From assembly GCF_026262505.1 (NCBI RefSeq), contig NC_067203.1, positions 5,704,001-5,768,000 of the forward strand: a stretch of 64,000 bases of DNA. Reading direction: 5' to 3'. This DNA is from Trichomonas vaginalis G3 (Eukaryota; Parabasalia; Trichomonadida; Trichomonadidae). Both the position numbers and the translations under genes were made by a program. Positions 1-8,429 of this stretch are shown here, piece after piece (positions within the stretch are counted from its first letter, which is position 1; each line of letters begins with the position of its first letter). A model generated the notes under the pieces. The model was not told where the DNA came from. It did not search any database and saw only the letters and a list, made by a program, of their open reading frames with translations.

Positions 1-200
1 ATTTTAGGTGAAGAGGTGAGATCTCACCTCTTTTCTCACCTCTTTTTTCACCCGTTGAATTTTGTATAAAAAAGCAACCGTCGGAATTCCGGCGGTTGGT
101 ATATTCTTCACAAAATGCTTGTTTTGAGGTTAAGCCACAAACGAATGTCCGACGGTTAAGCCACAAACGAATGTCCGACGGTTAAGCCACAAATATTTTT
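1..200. repeat. Palindromic repeat cluster upstream of KilA-N gene
   Basis: Three repeat kinds sit side by side. GAGGTGAGATCTCACCTC near position 15 is a perfect palindrome. A CGGAATTCCG-centred palindrome follows at about 65-100 with the trailing text GGTATATTCTTCAC. Then come direct copies of CACAAACGAATGTCCGACGG between about 135 and 185. Each recurs elsewhere in the element (1.0-1.5 kb, 2.5 kb and 5.24 kb). Confidence 0.75.
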
Positions 201-221
201 TATTTTTATTGTAAGAACAGT
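192..221 (+). promoter_or_regulatory. Putative cassette promoter (T-rich tract plus GTAAGAACAG)
   Basis: A TTTTTTATTTTTATTGTAAG tract followed by AACAGT directly precedes the start codon at 222. The same arrangement precedes 1571, 3252, 3955 and, on the minus strand, 49074, so it is a shared upstream signal. That it drives transcription is inference. Confidence 0.5.
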
Positions 222-885
222 ATGACAGTCGAAGCAAAAACGTTCACGAACAAATCTAATGGCGAAACATTCACAAAAGGCACCTATAACGGTATTGAAG
301 TCTTACGTAGAGACAAGGATGGTTATATAAATGTAACAAATATGTGTCAGCAGTTTAGGAAAGACTTTAGAAAGTTGTTGGAAAAAAAGTCCTGGGAAGA
401 GTATTTTAAGGCATTTTGTGAAGAATATACCAACCGCCGGAATTCCGCGGGTTGCTTTTTATACAAAGTTCATGCAGGAATTCCCGATGAAATCAAACAG
501 GTTAGAGGAACGTATGCAGACCCAAGACTCGTAAACTATATAGCAATGTGGGCTTCTCCAAAATATTGCATAGCAGTTGGAAAAAATTCTGGACTCCATA
601 GACAAGAAAGTTCATGAGAAATTAGATGAAGAAGAACTTGAAGATACAGCAGAGAATGCTAAACCTTTGTTCGAAGAAGAAGTTAGAAAAATGCATGAAA
701 AACAAATAGAACATGAACGTGAGATATGTTCTGGTTATAGAGACTCTCCATACGAACTAGACCAATGGGAACAAGAAGATTTAAAGAGAGAATTTAGAGA
801 ATATGAACTCGCTAAAGTTTCATTAGAAGCTGCAGAAGAGAGGTTAAAAGGTTGGGGTCCTTTTGTACAAAAATATTGTGAGTAA
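222..885 (+). pseudogene. KilA-N domain gene, Element 1 copy (broken)
   Basis: The N-terminal part reads as a KilA-N DNA-binding domain, with GIEVLRRDKDGYINVTNMC near residue 25 and later YADPRLVNYIAMWASPKYC. A charged C-terminal helical region follows. The Element 2 gene at 48,412-49,074 is a close relative and looks whole; this copy looks broken (about one break). The start at 222 matches the relative's start and lies just after the shared T-rich motif. KilA-N proteins are typical of large DNA viruses and phages and bind DNA; the exact role here is unknown. A palindromic repeat lies inside the coding region at about 425-475 and is read in frame as YTNRRNSAGCFLYK. Confidence 0.75.
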
Positions 886-1375
886 ATGAACCATTTTATT
901 TTTATTGAATTCGGCAAAAATATATTTTAGGGTAGATGGTTTTTAGGTGTCACTACGTCACCAGGTAATTTAAACTTCTCTGAAAAAGTGTGACAACATG
1001 ACATTTTGACAACAACACAGGAAATAAACTTCATCGTCAATGTTTTGTATAAAAAGCACCCCGCGGAATTCCGCGGGGTGGTATATTCTTCACGAAATGC
1101 TTGTTTTGTCAAGACTTTCATCGTCAATGTTTTGTATAAAAAAGCAACCGCCGGAATTCCGGCGGTTGGTATATTCTTCACGAAATGCTTGTTTTGTCAA
1201 GACTTTCATCATCAATGTTTTGTATAAAAAGCAACCCGCGGAAAACAGCGGGTTGGTATATTCTTCACGAAATGCTTGTTTGTCAAGACTTTCATCGTAA
1301 ATGTTTTGTATAAAAAAGCAACCGCCGGAATTCCGCGGGGTGGTATATTCTTCACGAAATGCTTGTTTTGAGGTC
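886..1375. repeat. Tandem array of ~87-bp palindrome-bearing units
   Basis: After a single copy of the GACAACATGACATTTTGACA repeat near 990, four units of about 86-88 bp follow from about 1040. Each has a palindrome centred on GAATTC or a decayed form, flanked by GTATAAAAAAGCA and GGTATATTCTTCACGAAATG. The arms differ between units but stay self-complementary: CCCCGCGGAATTCCGCGGGG near 1059, CCGCCGGAATTCCGGCGG near 1150, and a partial form near 1230. No gene is supported here. Confidence 0.85.
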
Positions 1376-1412
1376 GAGTCACTTTGGCTCCACCGTAGAA
1401 AACACACAAAGC

Positions 1413-1493
1413 TCATTTTACTCAGCAAAAATATATTTTAGGTGAAGTGGTGAGATCTCACCTGTTTTCTCACCTCTTTTCTCACCTCTTGAA
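1413..1493. repeat. Left arm of inverted repeat bracketing the 304-aa gene
   Basis: It reads ACTCAGCAAAAATATATTTT, AGGTGAAG and then GGTGAGATCTCACC with two further CTCACCTCTT copies. The same text occurs inverted at 2486-2566, directly after the gene. The two arms are nearly identical over about 75 bp. Confidence 0.85.
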
Positions 1494-1543
1494 TTTTCAT
1501 GAATTTTCCCGAAATAAAATAAAAAGTTAGTTTTTTAAAAAAA

Positions 1544-1570
1544 AATATTTTTTATTTTTATTGTAAGAAC
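1544..1570 (+). promoter_or_regulatory. Putative cassette promoter
   Basis: AATATTTTTTATTTTTATTG plus TAAGAAC abuts the ATG at 1571 and nearly repeats the sequence ahead of the KilA-N gene at 222. An AAAAAGTTAGTTTTTT stretch sits just upstream, as in the other cassettes. Confidence 0.5.
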
Positions 1571-2485
1571 ATGTTAGCAACAACTTCACCAAACTCGTTA
1601 GTCATGAACCCAACATCTATGTTAGTAGAGATGAAAAGCTTCATTCCTTCTTCATATACTTTCGAAACAGAAATCCAGAAGATAAAGCAAGAACTTCTCC
1701 AAGGAGATTTAGACTGTAGTGCAAAAGATGAAACAAATGAAGAATATCTTTATGAAATGCAGGATATTATTGACCATCTACCTAAACTTCCTGAAATACA
1801 ACAACAAAAGCTTACTATTCCTGAATTCGATGAAATAGAAGTCAAAGCAACTGACTCAGTAGAAACCAAGAAGTTCATACGTAAGGTAAACTATGAGTTT
1901 CTTGGATTTCATTGCAACCACAAAGTCATGGACAAAGATTGCGATATGTTATATAAGAACATCTCTGACATATACAAATCTGAAGAATTTAAGACCTACG
2001 ACAACTTTGTTTCGTTAGTTGCAAAATGTGTATGGCAGATAAGAGATAAAGATAAAAGAGGTAAAGTATGGAACGAACAGATAAAACCAGCAACCTTTGA
2101 GTTAAAGAAAACCATTGACGCCTTAGTCATACTTGCAGGTTTTATTTCAATGTACAATGCTAAAATGAACCCACAATGTTCAAAATGTAAAGCAGCAATG
2201 AGGAAATATAACTACTCCGTCAAAGAGATAGAACGTATGCGAAACGACTATGCAGATTTAAAGAAAGAAGCAGAGAAACCAGCAGAAGATAAAATGGACA
2301 TGTTGACATTTCTAAACAAAAACTATCCAACAGCTGACGATTTCCTTCTATCTGATGTCAAGAAGAAATATAAAGAAACATTCGGCATTGTGAAAACTTT
2401 TGACATACTGACAGAAGAAATAGAAGCTACAAAACTGTTTAGGATTTCAAATATACATCGTACAATTCATGTAAAACGCTTGTGA
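1571..2485 (+). CDS. Unknown 304-aa protein in an inverted-repeat cassette
   Basis: I do not recognise the family. The protein is whole, charged and mostly helical. A possible metal site CSKCKAAM lies near residue 200, followed by a coiled-coil-like stretch at about 210-245. It lacks a signal peptide or membrane segment, so a cytosolic or nuclear role is likely. It starts immediately after the shared T-rich motif. Nearly identical 75-bp repeats in opposite orientation sit on both sides, so it looks like a self-contained cassette. By position among KilA-N genes it may be an accessory or regulatory protein, but that is only inference. Confidence 0.7.
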   Translation: MLATTSPNSLVMNPTSMLVEMKSFIPSSYTFETEIQKIKQELLQGDLDCSAKDETNEEYLYEMQDIIDHLPKLPEIQQQKLTIPEFDEIEVKATDSVETKKFIRKVNYEFLGFHCNHKVMDKDCDMLYKNISDIYKSEEFKTYDNFVSLVAKCVWQIRDKDKRGKVWNEQIKPATFELKKTIDALVILAGFISMYNAKMNPQCSKCKAAMRKYNYSVKEIERMRNDYADLKKEAEKPAEDKMDMLTFLNKNYPTADDFLLSDVKKKYKETFGIVKTFDILTEEIEATKLFRISNIHRTIHVKRL

Positions 2486-2566
2486 AAAAGAGGTGAGAAA
2501 AGAGGTGAGAAAACAGGTGAGATCTCACCTCTTCACCTAAAATATATTTTTGCTGAGTAAATGACC
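2486..2566. repeat. Right arm of inverted repeat bracketing the 304-aa gene
   Basis: AGAGGTGAGAAAAGAGGTGA, a GGTGAGATCTCACC palindrome and CCTAAAATATATTTTTGCTG follow the stop codon directly. The segment is the reverse complement of 1413-1493 with few differences. Confidence 0.85.
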
Positions 2567-3180
2567 AAATTTCATGAATTTCCTCATATGTTTGCTACCC
2601 CGACTTTTTTCGGCCTTGCATAAAACTCTATGAAATCATGAAAAAATGACCAAATTTCATGATATAACTGTATTTTTTTGACGAAGTGAACTTTTACTCT
2701 TCGTAAAAAAAATCCCTGAAATCATGAAAAAATGACCAAATTTCATGATATAACTGTATTTTTTTGACGAAGAGAACTTTTACACTTCGTAAAAAAAATC
2801 CCTGAAATCGTGAAAAAATGCTACCCTCGGAAAACCGAGGGTAGAGATTCCATTCGAAAATCGTAAAAAAATGCGACCGGCGGAAAACCGCGGGTCGAGA
2901 TTCCATTCGAAAATCGTAAAAAAATGCGAGTACGGAAAAAACCGTAGTCGCCTAAAACTCATGAAAATCGTGAAAAAATGCGAGTGGGAGAAAAACCCTG
3001 GTCGCCAAAACTCTATGAAAATCGTAAAAATTTGCGACCCCGGTTTTTTTCGGGGTCGCCTAAAACACATGAAAATCGTGAAAAAACTCTATGAAAACAG
3101 TGAAATTTCTCTAGACCGAGAATTCTCGGCCTTGCATAAAACTCATGAAAACAGTAAAAAAATCCCTGAAATCATATCTT
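2567..3180. repeat. Covarying hairpin repeat array
   Basis: Two near-identical ~100-bp units containing CATGATATAACTGTATTTTT lie at about 2636-2810. Five or six shorter units spaced by AAAATCGTAAAAAAATGCGA-like text follow. Each short unit has a hairpin whose arms differ between units but remain complementary: TACCCTCGG/CCGAGGGTA, GACCGGCGG/CCGCGGGTC, CGAGTACGG/CCGTAGTCG and GACCCCGG/CCGGGGTC-like. The array ends with the palindrome CCGAGAATTCTCGG near 3118. There is no gene in it. Confidence 0.85.
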
Positions 3181-3204
3181 TTATACAAGATAAAAAAATA
3201 GCGT

Positions 3205-3251
3205 TAGTTTTTATTTTTTTTATTTTTTTATTTTGTATGTAAGAACAGGAA
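3205..3251 (+). promoter_or_regulatory. Putative cassette promoter with GTTAGTTTTT upstream box
   Basis: ATAGCGTTAGTTTTTATTTT, a T-rich tract and TTTTGTATGTAAGAACAGGA precede the ATG at 3252. The same order (GTTAGTTTT box, T-rich tract, GTATGTAAGAACAG) occurs before 3955 and before the KilA-N gene of Element 2. Confidence 0.55.
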
Positions 3252-3866
3252 ATGACAAGCACTGAGTTTGAAACAGTTAGAAAGATAGACAATGACACCA
3301 AAGTGGTTAGAATAGGTGATTTAAACGTAAGATACTCAAAGAAATACAAAAAATATTCTTTGTCAGACATTTTAACACTATCTGAAGGAAAGAAAGCACA
3401 CGACTGGGTTAAAAATGCTTCTACTCAGAAAATTTTGACAAAAAATCCTGAGCTGATGATATCGGTAAGATTCTATGGAACAAGAGCATATCTCATCGAC
3501 AAAAGTCTTATACCAGTAGTTTTGTTCTGGATTGACCCAGTTGTTGGATATAATTTCATAACATATGGTTCATTCGATACGGAACGTTGCAGTGAAGGCT
3601 TACTTTACATCGTTCAGAAACCGAAGGACTTCAATACAAAGAGATATAAGATAGGAAGAACATTTAATATAACTCAAAGATATGACAGTATAGTCAATAG
3701 AGTTAAGGTTGCGTTTGTTAACGATATGAGAGCTGCTGAAACAGAACTACTTGAAAAGTTTGAGAAAATGTATGGTGCTCCCACGAGAGGTAAAGAAACG
3801 TTTGAAGTAGATGAGATCGACAAAGCTATAAAAGTATTTGACGAAGTTGCTGAAAAATACATGTAA
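3252..3866 (+). CDS. KilA-N plus GIY-YIG (T5orf172-type) fusion protein
   Basis: The 204-residue protein has two parts. Residues about 20-105 resemble KilA-N: KYSLSDILTLSEGKKAHDWV, then a TRAYLIDKSLIPVVLFWID segment equivalent to the GTYVHPDL/IAxW block. Residues about 118-200 match a GIY-YIG nuclease of the T5orf172/MUG113 kind, with LLYIVQKP, YKIGRTFNITQRY and a later glutamate in AETELLEKFEKMYGAPTRG. KilA-N/GIY-YIG fusions are known in phages and large DNA viruses; they are thought to bind and nick DNA, but the role here is unproven. The frame looks whole. It sits between a hairpin array and a second KilA-N gene and shares their upstream motif. Confidence 0.75.
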   Translation: MTSTEFETVRKIDNDTKVVRIGDLNVRYSKKYKKYSLSDILTLSEGKKAHDWVKNASTQKILTKNPELMISVRFYGTRAYLIDKSLIPVVLFWIDPVVGYNFITYGSFDTERCSEGLLYIVQKPKDFNTKRYKIGRTFNITQRYDSIVNRVKVAFVNDMRAAETELLEKFEKMYGAPTRGKETFEVDEIDKAIKVFDEVAEKYM

Positions 3867-3904
3867 AGCGTTTATTTTTGGTCTTTTATACAAGATAGAA
3901 AATA

Positions 3905-3954
3905 ACGCTAGTTTTTTAAAAAATATTTTTTTTATTTTGTATGTAAAGACAGAT
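3905..3954 (+). promoter_or_regulatory. Putative cassette promoter
   Basis: AATAACGCTAGTTTTTTAAA, a T-rich tract and TTTTGTATGTAAAGACAGAT precede the ATG at 3955. This context makes 3955 a better start than the upstream ATG at 3838, which would overlap the previous gene. Confidence 0.5.
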
Positions 3955-4775
3955 ATGACAACAACAGAGAACACAACAACTGCTATCGTTCATGAAGCCA
4001 TAAGTGAAGAATACGAGTGGGTTCAGTTTAACAAACAGTTACGTCTCATTCGTTCGGTCAAAGATGACATGTACCAAATGCAAAGTATTTTGACGGCTTG
4101 TTTTGCTCCAGACACTAAACACGCAGACGACTGGTTCAAAAACCAAAGCACACAAGAACTTTTGAGTGAAATTCCTCTAGACCGAGAATTCTCGGCCTTG
4201 CATAAAACACATGAAAATCGTAAAAATTTGGCTCCTGCTTTGAGAGGTTGGTATGTACATAGACTTCTTGTAAATGCTGTTGCAATGTGGGCTTCGCCTC
4301 GTTATGCTTGGTATATTTACAGACTTCTTGACGAAATTCATAGACAAGAACGTGAAGAGATGGAAAGGAAACTTCAACAAAAGATGAAGTCATTGAAAAA
4401 GACAAAAACATACAGAAAAGAATACCACGTTCGGTACCAAAAGGAAAGGAAAAGAACTATAAGTATATGATTTACACTGAAGAGATGGAAAATGAAGAAG
4501 ACAGAGATATGGTTATGTTGCATTTAGTCAGAAGAAACAACAAAAGCTTTTACGACCTTGCTAAGATTTACAAATCTGACAGAAATTGGTTCTATCGCGA
4601 AAACTTACCGATTTCAATGACACCAAATGAAGATGTTAAACAGATAGTTCAAGATACGTTACCTCAAACACACTATGATATGAAAGGTTGTACAATACTT
4701 ACATTCAAAGAAGATTTGCCGCTACTGAAGGAAAAGATAACAGAGTATTTCGATAACTTCAAAGAGGAAGAGTAA
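3955..4775 (+). pseudogene. Second KilA-N gene of Element 1 (broken)
   Basis: The N-terminal part is a KilA-N domain (HADDWFKNQSTQELL, then GWYVHRLLVNAVAMWASPRY). It is followed by a charged helix and a C-terminal region with NKSFYDLAKIYKSDRNWFYR, typical of the extension in viral KilA-N proteins. The gene looks broken (about one break). A repeat from the array at 3100-3175, bearing the palindrome CCGAGAATTCTCGG, lies inside the domain at about 4170-4235 and is read in frame as PLDREFSALHKTHEN. It occupies the same place in the domain as the unrelated palindrome in the gene at 222. Confidence 0.7.
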
Positions 4776-4859
4776 ATGAACCATTATATTTTTCAAGCTT
4801 GACACCAAAGATGGCTCAGGTAGCTCTAGATGGTAAATTGTCTTGTCCGAGTCCTTCTG

Positions 4860-5255
4860 GCATTCCGAGTCCTTCCTTCCAACAGGAAAAGTTTTTCCTT
4901 CCAACAGGAAAAAATTTCCTTCCAACAGGAAAAGTTTTTCCTTCCAACAGGAAAAAATTTTCCTTCCAACAGGAAAAAATTTTCCTTCCTACAGGAAAAA
5001 ATTTTCCTTCCTACAGGAAAAAATTTTCCAGTTGTCCGTCCGTAAACCATTCAAATTTTCGAAAATTGAGAACTTTTTGGCCGGCCTTCAGGAAAAATTT
5101 TTCTTTCCGACAGGAAAAATTTTTCTTTCCGACAGGAAAAATTTTTCTTTCCGACAGGAAAAGTTTTTCTTTCCGACAGGAAAAGTCCTTCCTTCCGACA
5201 GGAAAAGTTTCCTTCCCGAAGAAAAGTCCTTCCTTCCGACAGGACACAAACGAAT
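4860..5255. repeat. Short tandem repeats with GGAAAAATTTTCC palindromes
   Basis: About eight units of ~23 bp (CTTCCAACAGGAAAAA, later CTTCCTACAGG) fill 4870-5030, and about seven related units (CTTTCCGACAGGAAAAA) fill 5090-5250. A unique stretch with a GGCCGGCC-like core separates the blocks. Where two units abut, a GGAAAAAATTTTCC palindrome forms. The repeat period gives open frames in several phases on both strands, so long reading frames here are not evidence of a gene. One CACAAACGAATGTCCGACG copy ends the block. Confidence 0.85.
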
Positions 5256-5346
5256 GTCCGACGTACCACCAACCGAGTCCATTCCAAAGCCAGAAGAACC
5301 GACAGCCCCAGCACCACAACAGACTAAGACTCAAACACTTACATTT

Positions 5347-6151
5347 TTACGCTTGACTTTTTACAATTTGAACTTTGTTTGCGTAGATGTGAATTCTGAA
5401 AGAAGTATGAGGGTCTTGTATGACTTTGTACTTCTCCCATAGTTCATGTCTGTCAAACTTACCTGCCATGGACTCTTTCATAAGTTCCATGAAATCGTCT
5501 TCGGACAATCCGGGGAAAAGTATGATATCAGTAAGTATTCTCTTTACATCCTTACTTAAACTCTTTGCTGTCTGTACACAAATGACAACTGAAATGTTAA
5601 AGTGTCTGAGCTTCTTAAGAATTCGACACATGTCTTGTTCTCTGTTCTTTAACAAAGGATGAGAAGCAAAGTCATCTAAGATAAGAAGACATCTGTGAGG
5701 GTAAGTCTTCCAATCGTAAGATTGCAATTTCTTCGAAATGTATTCTATCTCTTTCTGTTTGTTTCTGAAGTGTTTCTTCTCTAATATTCTCTGCATTTCC
5801 TCATTTGGGTCTTTAAACTTAGTTTATATACTCATTTATAGCATTGTACTTCAAAACTCTTCTTTGGTACTTCTTTATCCAATCTAACAACTCAGAGTCT
5901 TTTATACATACTAACTTAGACTTTTTTATAATATCTTTGAACGAATTGACGGTTTGGTCAAATTGACCAGAAGTACTACAAATGACTACTAACTCATAGA
6001 ATGGGTTCTTCTCATCTAGTTCTTGTTGTTGTGCAGCCATTTTAAGATAAGTGAAAGTCTTACCCGACCCAGGTGGTGCAATTAGACCTGTTATACCATT
6101 CTGAGCAAATAAGAACTTGTCATGTATGGGTTTTATCTGAGCATTTTCCAA
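5347..6151 (-). pseudogene. A32/FtsK-HerA-type DNA packaging ATPase (broken)
   Basis: The N-terminal portion has a Walker A motif GLIAPPGSGKTFTYLKM. The C-terminal portion has a Walker B-like LLILDDFASHPLL followed by NISVVICVQTAKSL and a LFPGLSEDDF segment. This is the order found in poxvirus A32 and Polinton packaging ATPases, which translocate DNA into the capsid. The gene looks broken (about one break). It is the first of a minus-strand block that also holds the helicase and capsid genes. Confidence 0.8.
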
Positions 6152-6255
6152 CTTCCTCTTGTTCTTGTTTAAAACATTCTCAAATTTTTGTCAATGTCAG
6201 CAAACTTTTTTTCTAACATATTTTTAGAAAAATTAAAATTTTTATCTTTTAGGAA

Positions 6256-6651
6256 ATGTCTAGCGATTTCGCTATCTATATTCGAGACAAGCTTTTCGAC
6301 AGCAAAACATCTGTCGACCATAAAATCTTACATAGTGTAAACAAGAAAGGTGAATTTGTTCTAAAGTTCTGTTTCTGGGAATATGACAAGAACCATAAAA
6401 CCTTAAGCAGAGAAGTCTTAAAATTTGTCAATGACAGACTTGTTGACAGAGATGACGCCTCTTGGAGAGATGAAGTCCAACAAAACTTCTTAGAATGCAA
6501 AGAAGACACATGCGCTGTTCTTGAAAATGAAATAGAAAACAGAATAGAAGAGCTATTAAATGACAAAGCACTTTTACAAAAATATGGTTCTGAGAAGTTT
6601 GACATAACTCCACCAGAAAGAAGAAGAGAGAAAAGAAAGAAAAGAAAGTAG
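6256..6651 (+). CDS. Hypothetical 131-aa protein of Element 1
   Basis: I do not recognise a family. The protein is acidic to neutral with a strongly basic C-terminal tail (PPERRREKRKKRK), and has no membrane segment. The start follows a TTTTTATCTTTTAGGAA tract like those of other element genes. It is transcribed away from the packaging ATPase and toward the minus-strand gene at 6,720-7,136. The basic tail would suit nucleic-acid binding, which is inference only. Confidence 0.5.
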   Translation: MSSDFAIYIRDKLFDSKTSVDHKILHSVNKKGEFVLKFCFWEYDKNHKTLSREVLKFVNDRLVDRDDASWRDEVQQNFLECKEDTCAVLENEIENRIEELLNDKALLQKYGSEKFDITPPERRREKRKKRK

Positions 6652-6719
6652 AAGAAGAGAAGAAAGAACCAGAGCCAGAGAAAAAGAAATTTGACATGTA
6701 AAAATAAAATTTTATTTTT

Positions 6720-7136
6720 AGAACTTTTCTGGGTCAATGTCAATGTTCTCTTCCTCTTTAGGAGCAAACACGGCTTAGACTCTAAAATCTTTTTACCCAA
6801 TTTACCTTGAACTTCAACTATCTTAGACTCATAATATTCATAGTCGTCTGCTTTCTTTGGTTCATAAGGTATAACAAGTTTGTATGCTTTGCCTTCTTTA
6901 AGGTTTGAGAACCTTCTGTCAAAACTTTCTTTGACTGTTAACAAACCTTCTATGTCTAAGTCTTCAAATTTCGCACCATTTTTAGTCACAATAGCAAACT
7001 TAACTGGTTCGATGTTCCAAACTTTGTCAAATGTAGACTTTTCAAAATGGTAGAAGTAAACATTCAAATATGTGAATGGGTCTAGTTCTTCTTTAAGTCC
7101 TGACATATACTTGTTGACTGAGATGAATTTCGTCAT
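6720..7136 (-). pseudogene. Hypothetical minus-strand gene of Element 1 (broken)
   Basis: The well-behaved coding part begins with MTKFISVNKYMSGLKEELDP after an ATTTTTTTATC tract. It holds a beta-rich stretch with KFAIVTKNGAKFEDLDIEG and KAYKLVIPYEPKKADDYEYY. I cannot assign a family, though small beta-rich proteins next to viral helicases can be single-strand DNA-binding proteins. The minus-strand reading beyond 6,720 is antisense to the 131-aa gene and low in complexity, so I do not count it. It looks broken (about one break). Confidence 0.45.
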
Positions 7137-7173
7137 CTTTTCTATCGGATAAAAAAATATTTTTTTTTAAAAT

Positions 7174-8408
7174 TTACTCAGAAAAATTTTTCTTTGTATA
7201 TACACCATTCTGTACGTCTAAAAGATTTTTGACATTTGCCAAGAATGTTCGTTTAGACGCTGTCATATAACCATATTCTTGACAATACTGTTTATACGAA
7301 TCGTACAATGACCTTTCATCTAAACACTCAAAGTCAGTTTCATCTATGAACAGTTCATATACACTCTTGTTTGCTTCTAACAATGTTTGTCTCTCTTCGG
7401 TATGTGGAATTTGTCTTGGATTGAACTTTGAAATATCTAATGTCATGAAATATGAGAACAAGTGGTTGTAAAAGTCAGATGTTAAGGTTTCTGCTAAGTC
7501 GTCAAAATACTCTGTATCTTGCATATGAGAATCTGACGTTCTGACAACTACATATCTTCTGTCAGAACTTTCTAACTTCATCGGAACGGCATTGTTTGAA
7601 ACCATGACGAAGTTTGCAACATTTTCACAAACTCTTTGGTCTTTATATTTTCTTTCAACAACTCCAACTTTGTCTGTTATAAGACTCTTCAAAGCATCCG
7701 AGTTCAAAACTTTTGTTGTATCTATACTTTGAAGTTCGTTACATACTATAAGTTTCATATTCTCTATTGAAGAGTTAAATTTACCGCAGATGTTTTCTAA
7801 GTTTGTCATATTAGGGTTCGAATAGCCCTCTAACAGTTTGCATAAGATATCTGTAAAGAAAGTGTTCTTACCTGTTCCTTGTTTTCCAATTATGATGAGA
7901 GCAGTTTCATTTTTAGCACTTGGATGTTGTAAGATGTTTGCAAACCAACATAAGATATACTCATAGACTCTTTCGTTTCCATTGCATATAATTTCTTTGA
8001 CATGGTCTAACCAAGCTTCTATAACATTTTCTTTCCATTCTACTTGTTCGTATTTATATCCAGTGAAGATAGAATAGAAGTTTGGAGATGGTGTATAGAA
8101 CTTTATACCACGAACTGAAAAATCTTCAAGTTTTGACAATAAGATATCCCAAGCATCTAACATCTTCATGCCAACTTGTACGACTTTTATTTTCTTAAGT
8201 TTCTGTCTACATTCTTGTTTGAAACTATTGTCGCTCTTGGTTTGTTAAAGACTACATCCCATTCTTTCATGACATAACATTCTGGGGCAGAGTCGACATA
8301 AATGACTAAACGTTTCAAATTCTCGACTGCTTTGTTATAGTCTCGAAATGGACACATATTTCTGAAGGCTTGGAAGTCATAAAAATCTGAAACGTCTATT
8401 CTGTACAT
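7174..8408 (-). pseudogene. D5-type SF3 helicase of Element 1 (broken)
   Basis: The core carries Walker A IIIGKQGTGKNTFFTDIL, the B-motif region MKLIVCNELQSID, and motif C NVANFVMVSNNAVP followed by SSDRRYVVVRTSD, as in D5/NS3-like superfamily 3 helicases. The upstream portion (VENLKRLVIYVDSAPECYV) matches the region before the helicase core of the 770-residue protein at 44,643-46,955. No PrimPol domain is seen. SF3 helicases unwind DNA at viral replication origins. The gene looks broken (about one break). Its start follows a TTTTTTTTTATTTTTATA tract. Confidence 0.8.
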
Positions 8409-8429
8409 TTTTTTATAAAAATAAAAAAA

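Noticed and set aside
927-1428. Open frames encoding FREEYT and GGCFF repeats
   Set aside because: Translations of the ~87-bp palindrome array, not genes.
4799-5442. Several overlapping open frames of 70-200 codons on both strands rich in FPTGK and NRKKF
   Set aside because: They arise from the ~23-bp tandem repeats, whose period keeps frames open; no start signal or conserved domain.
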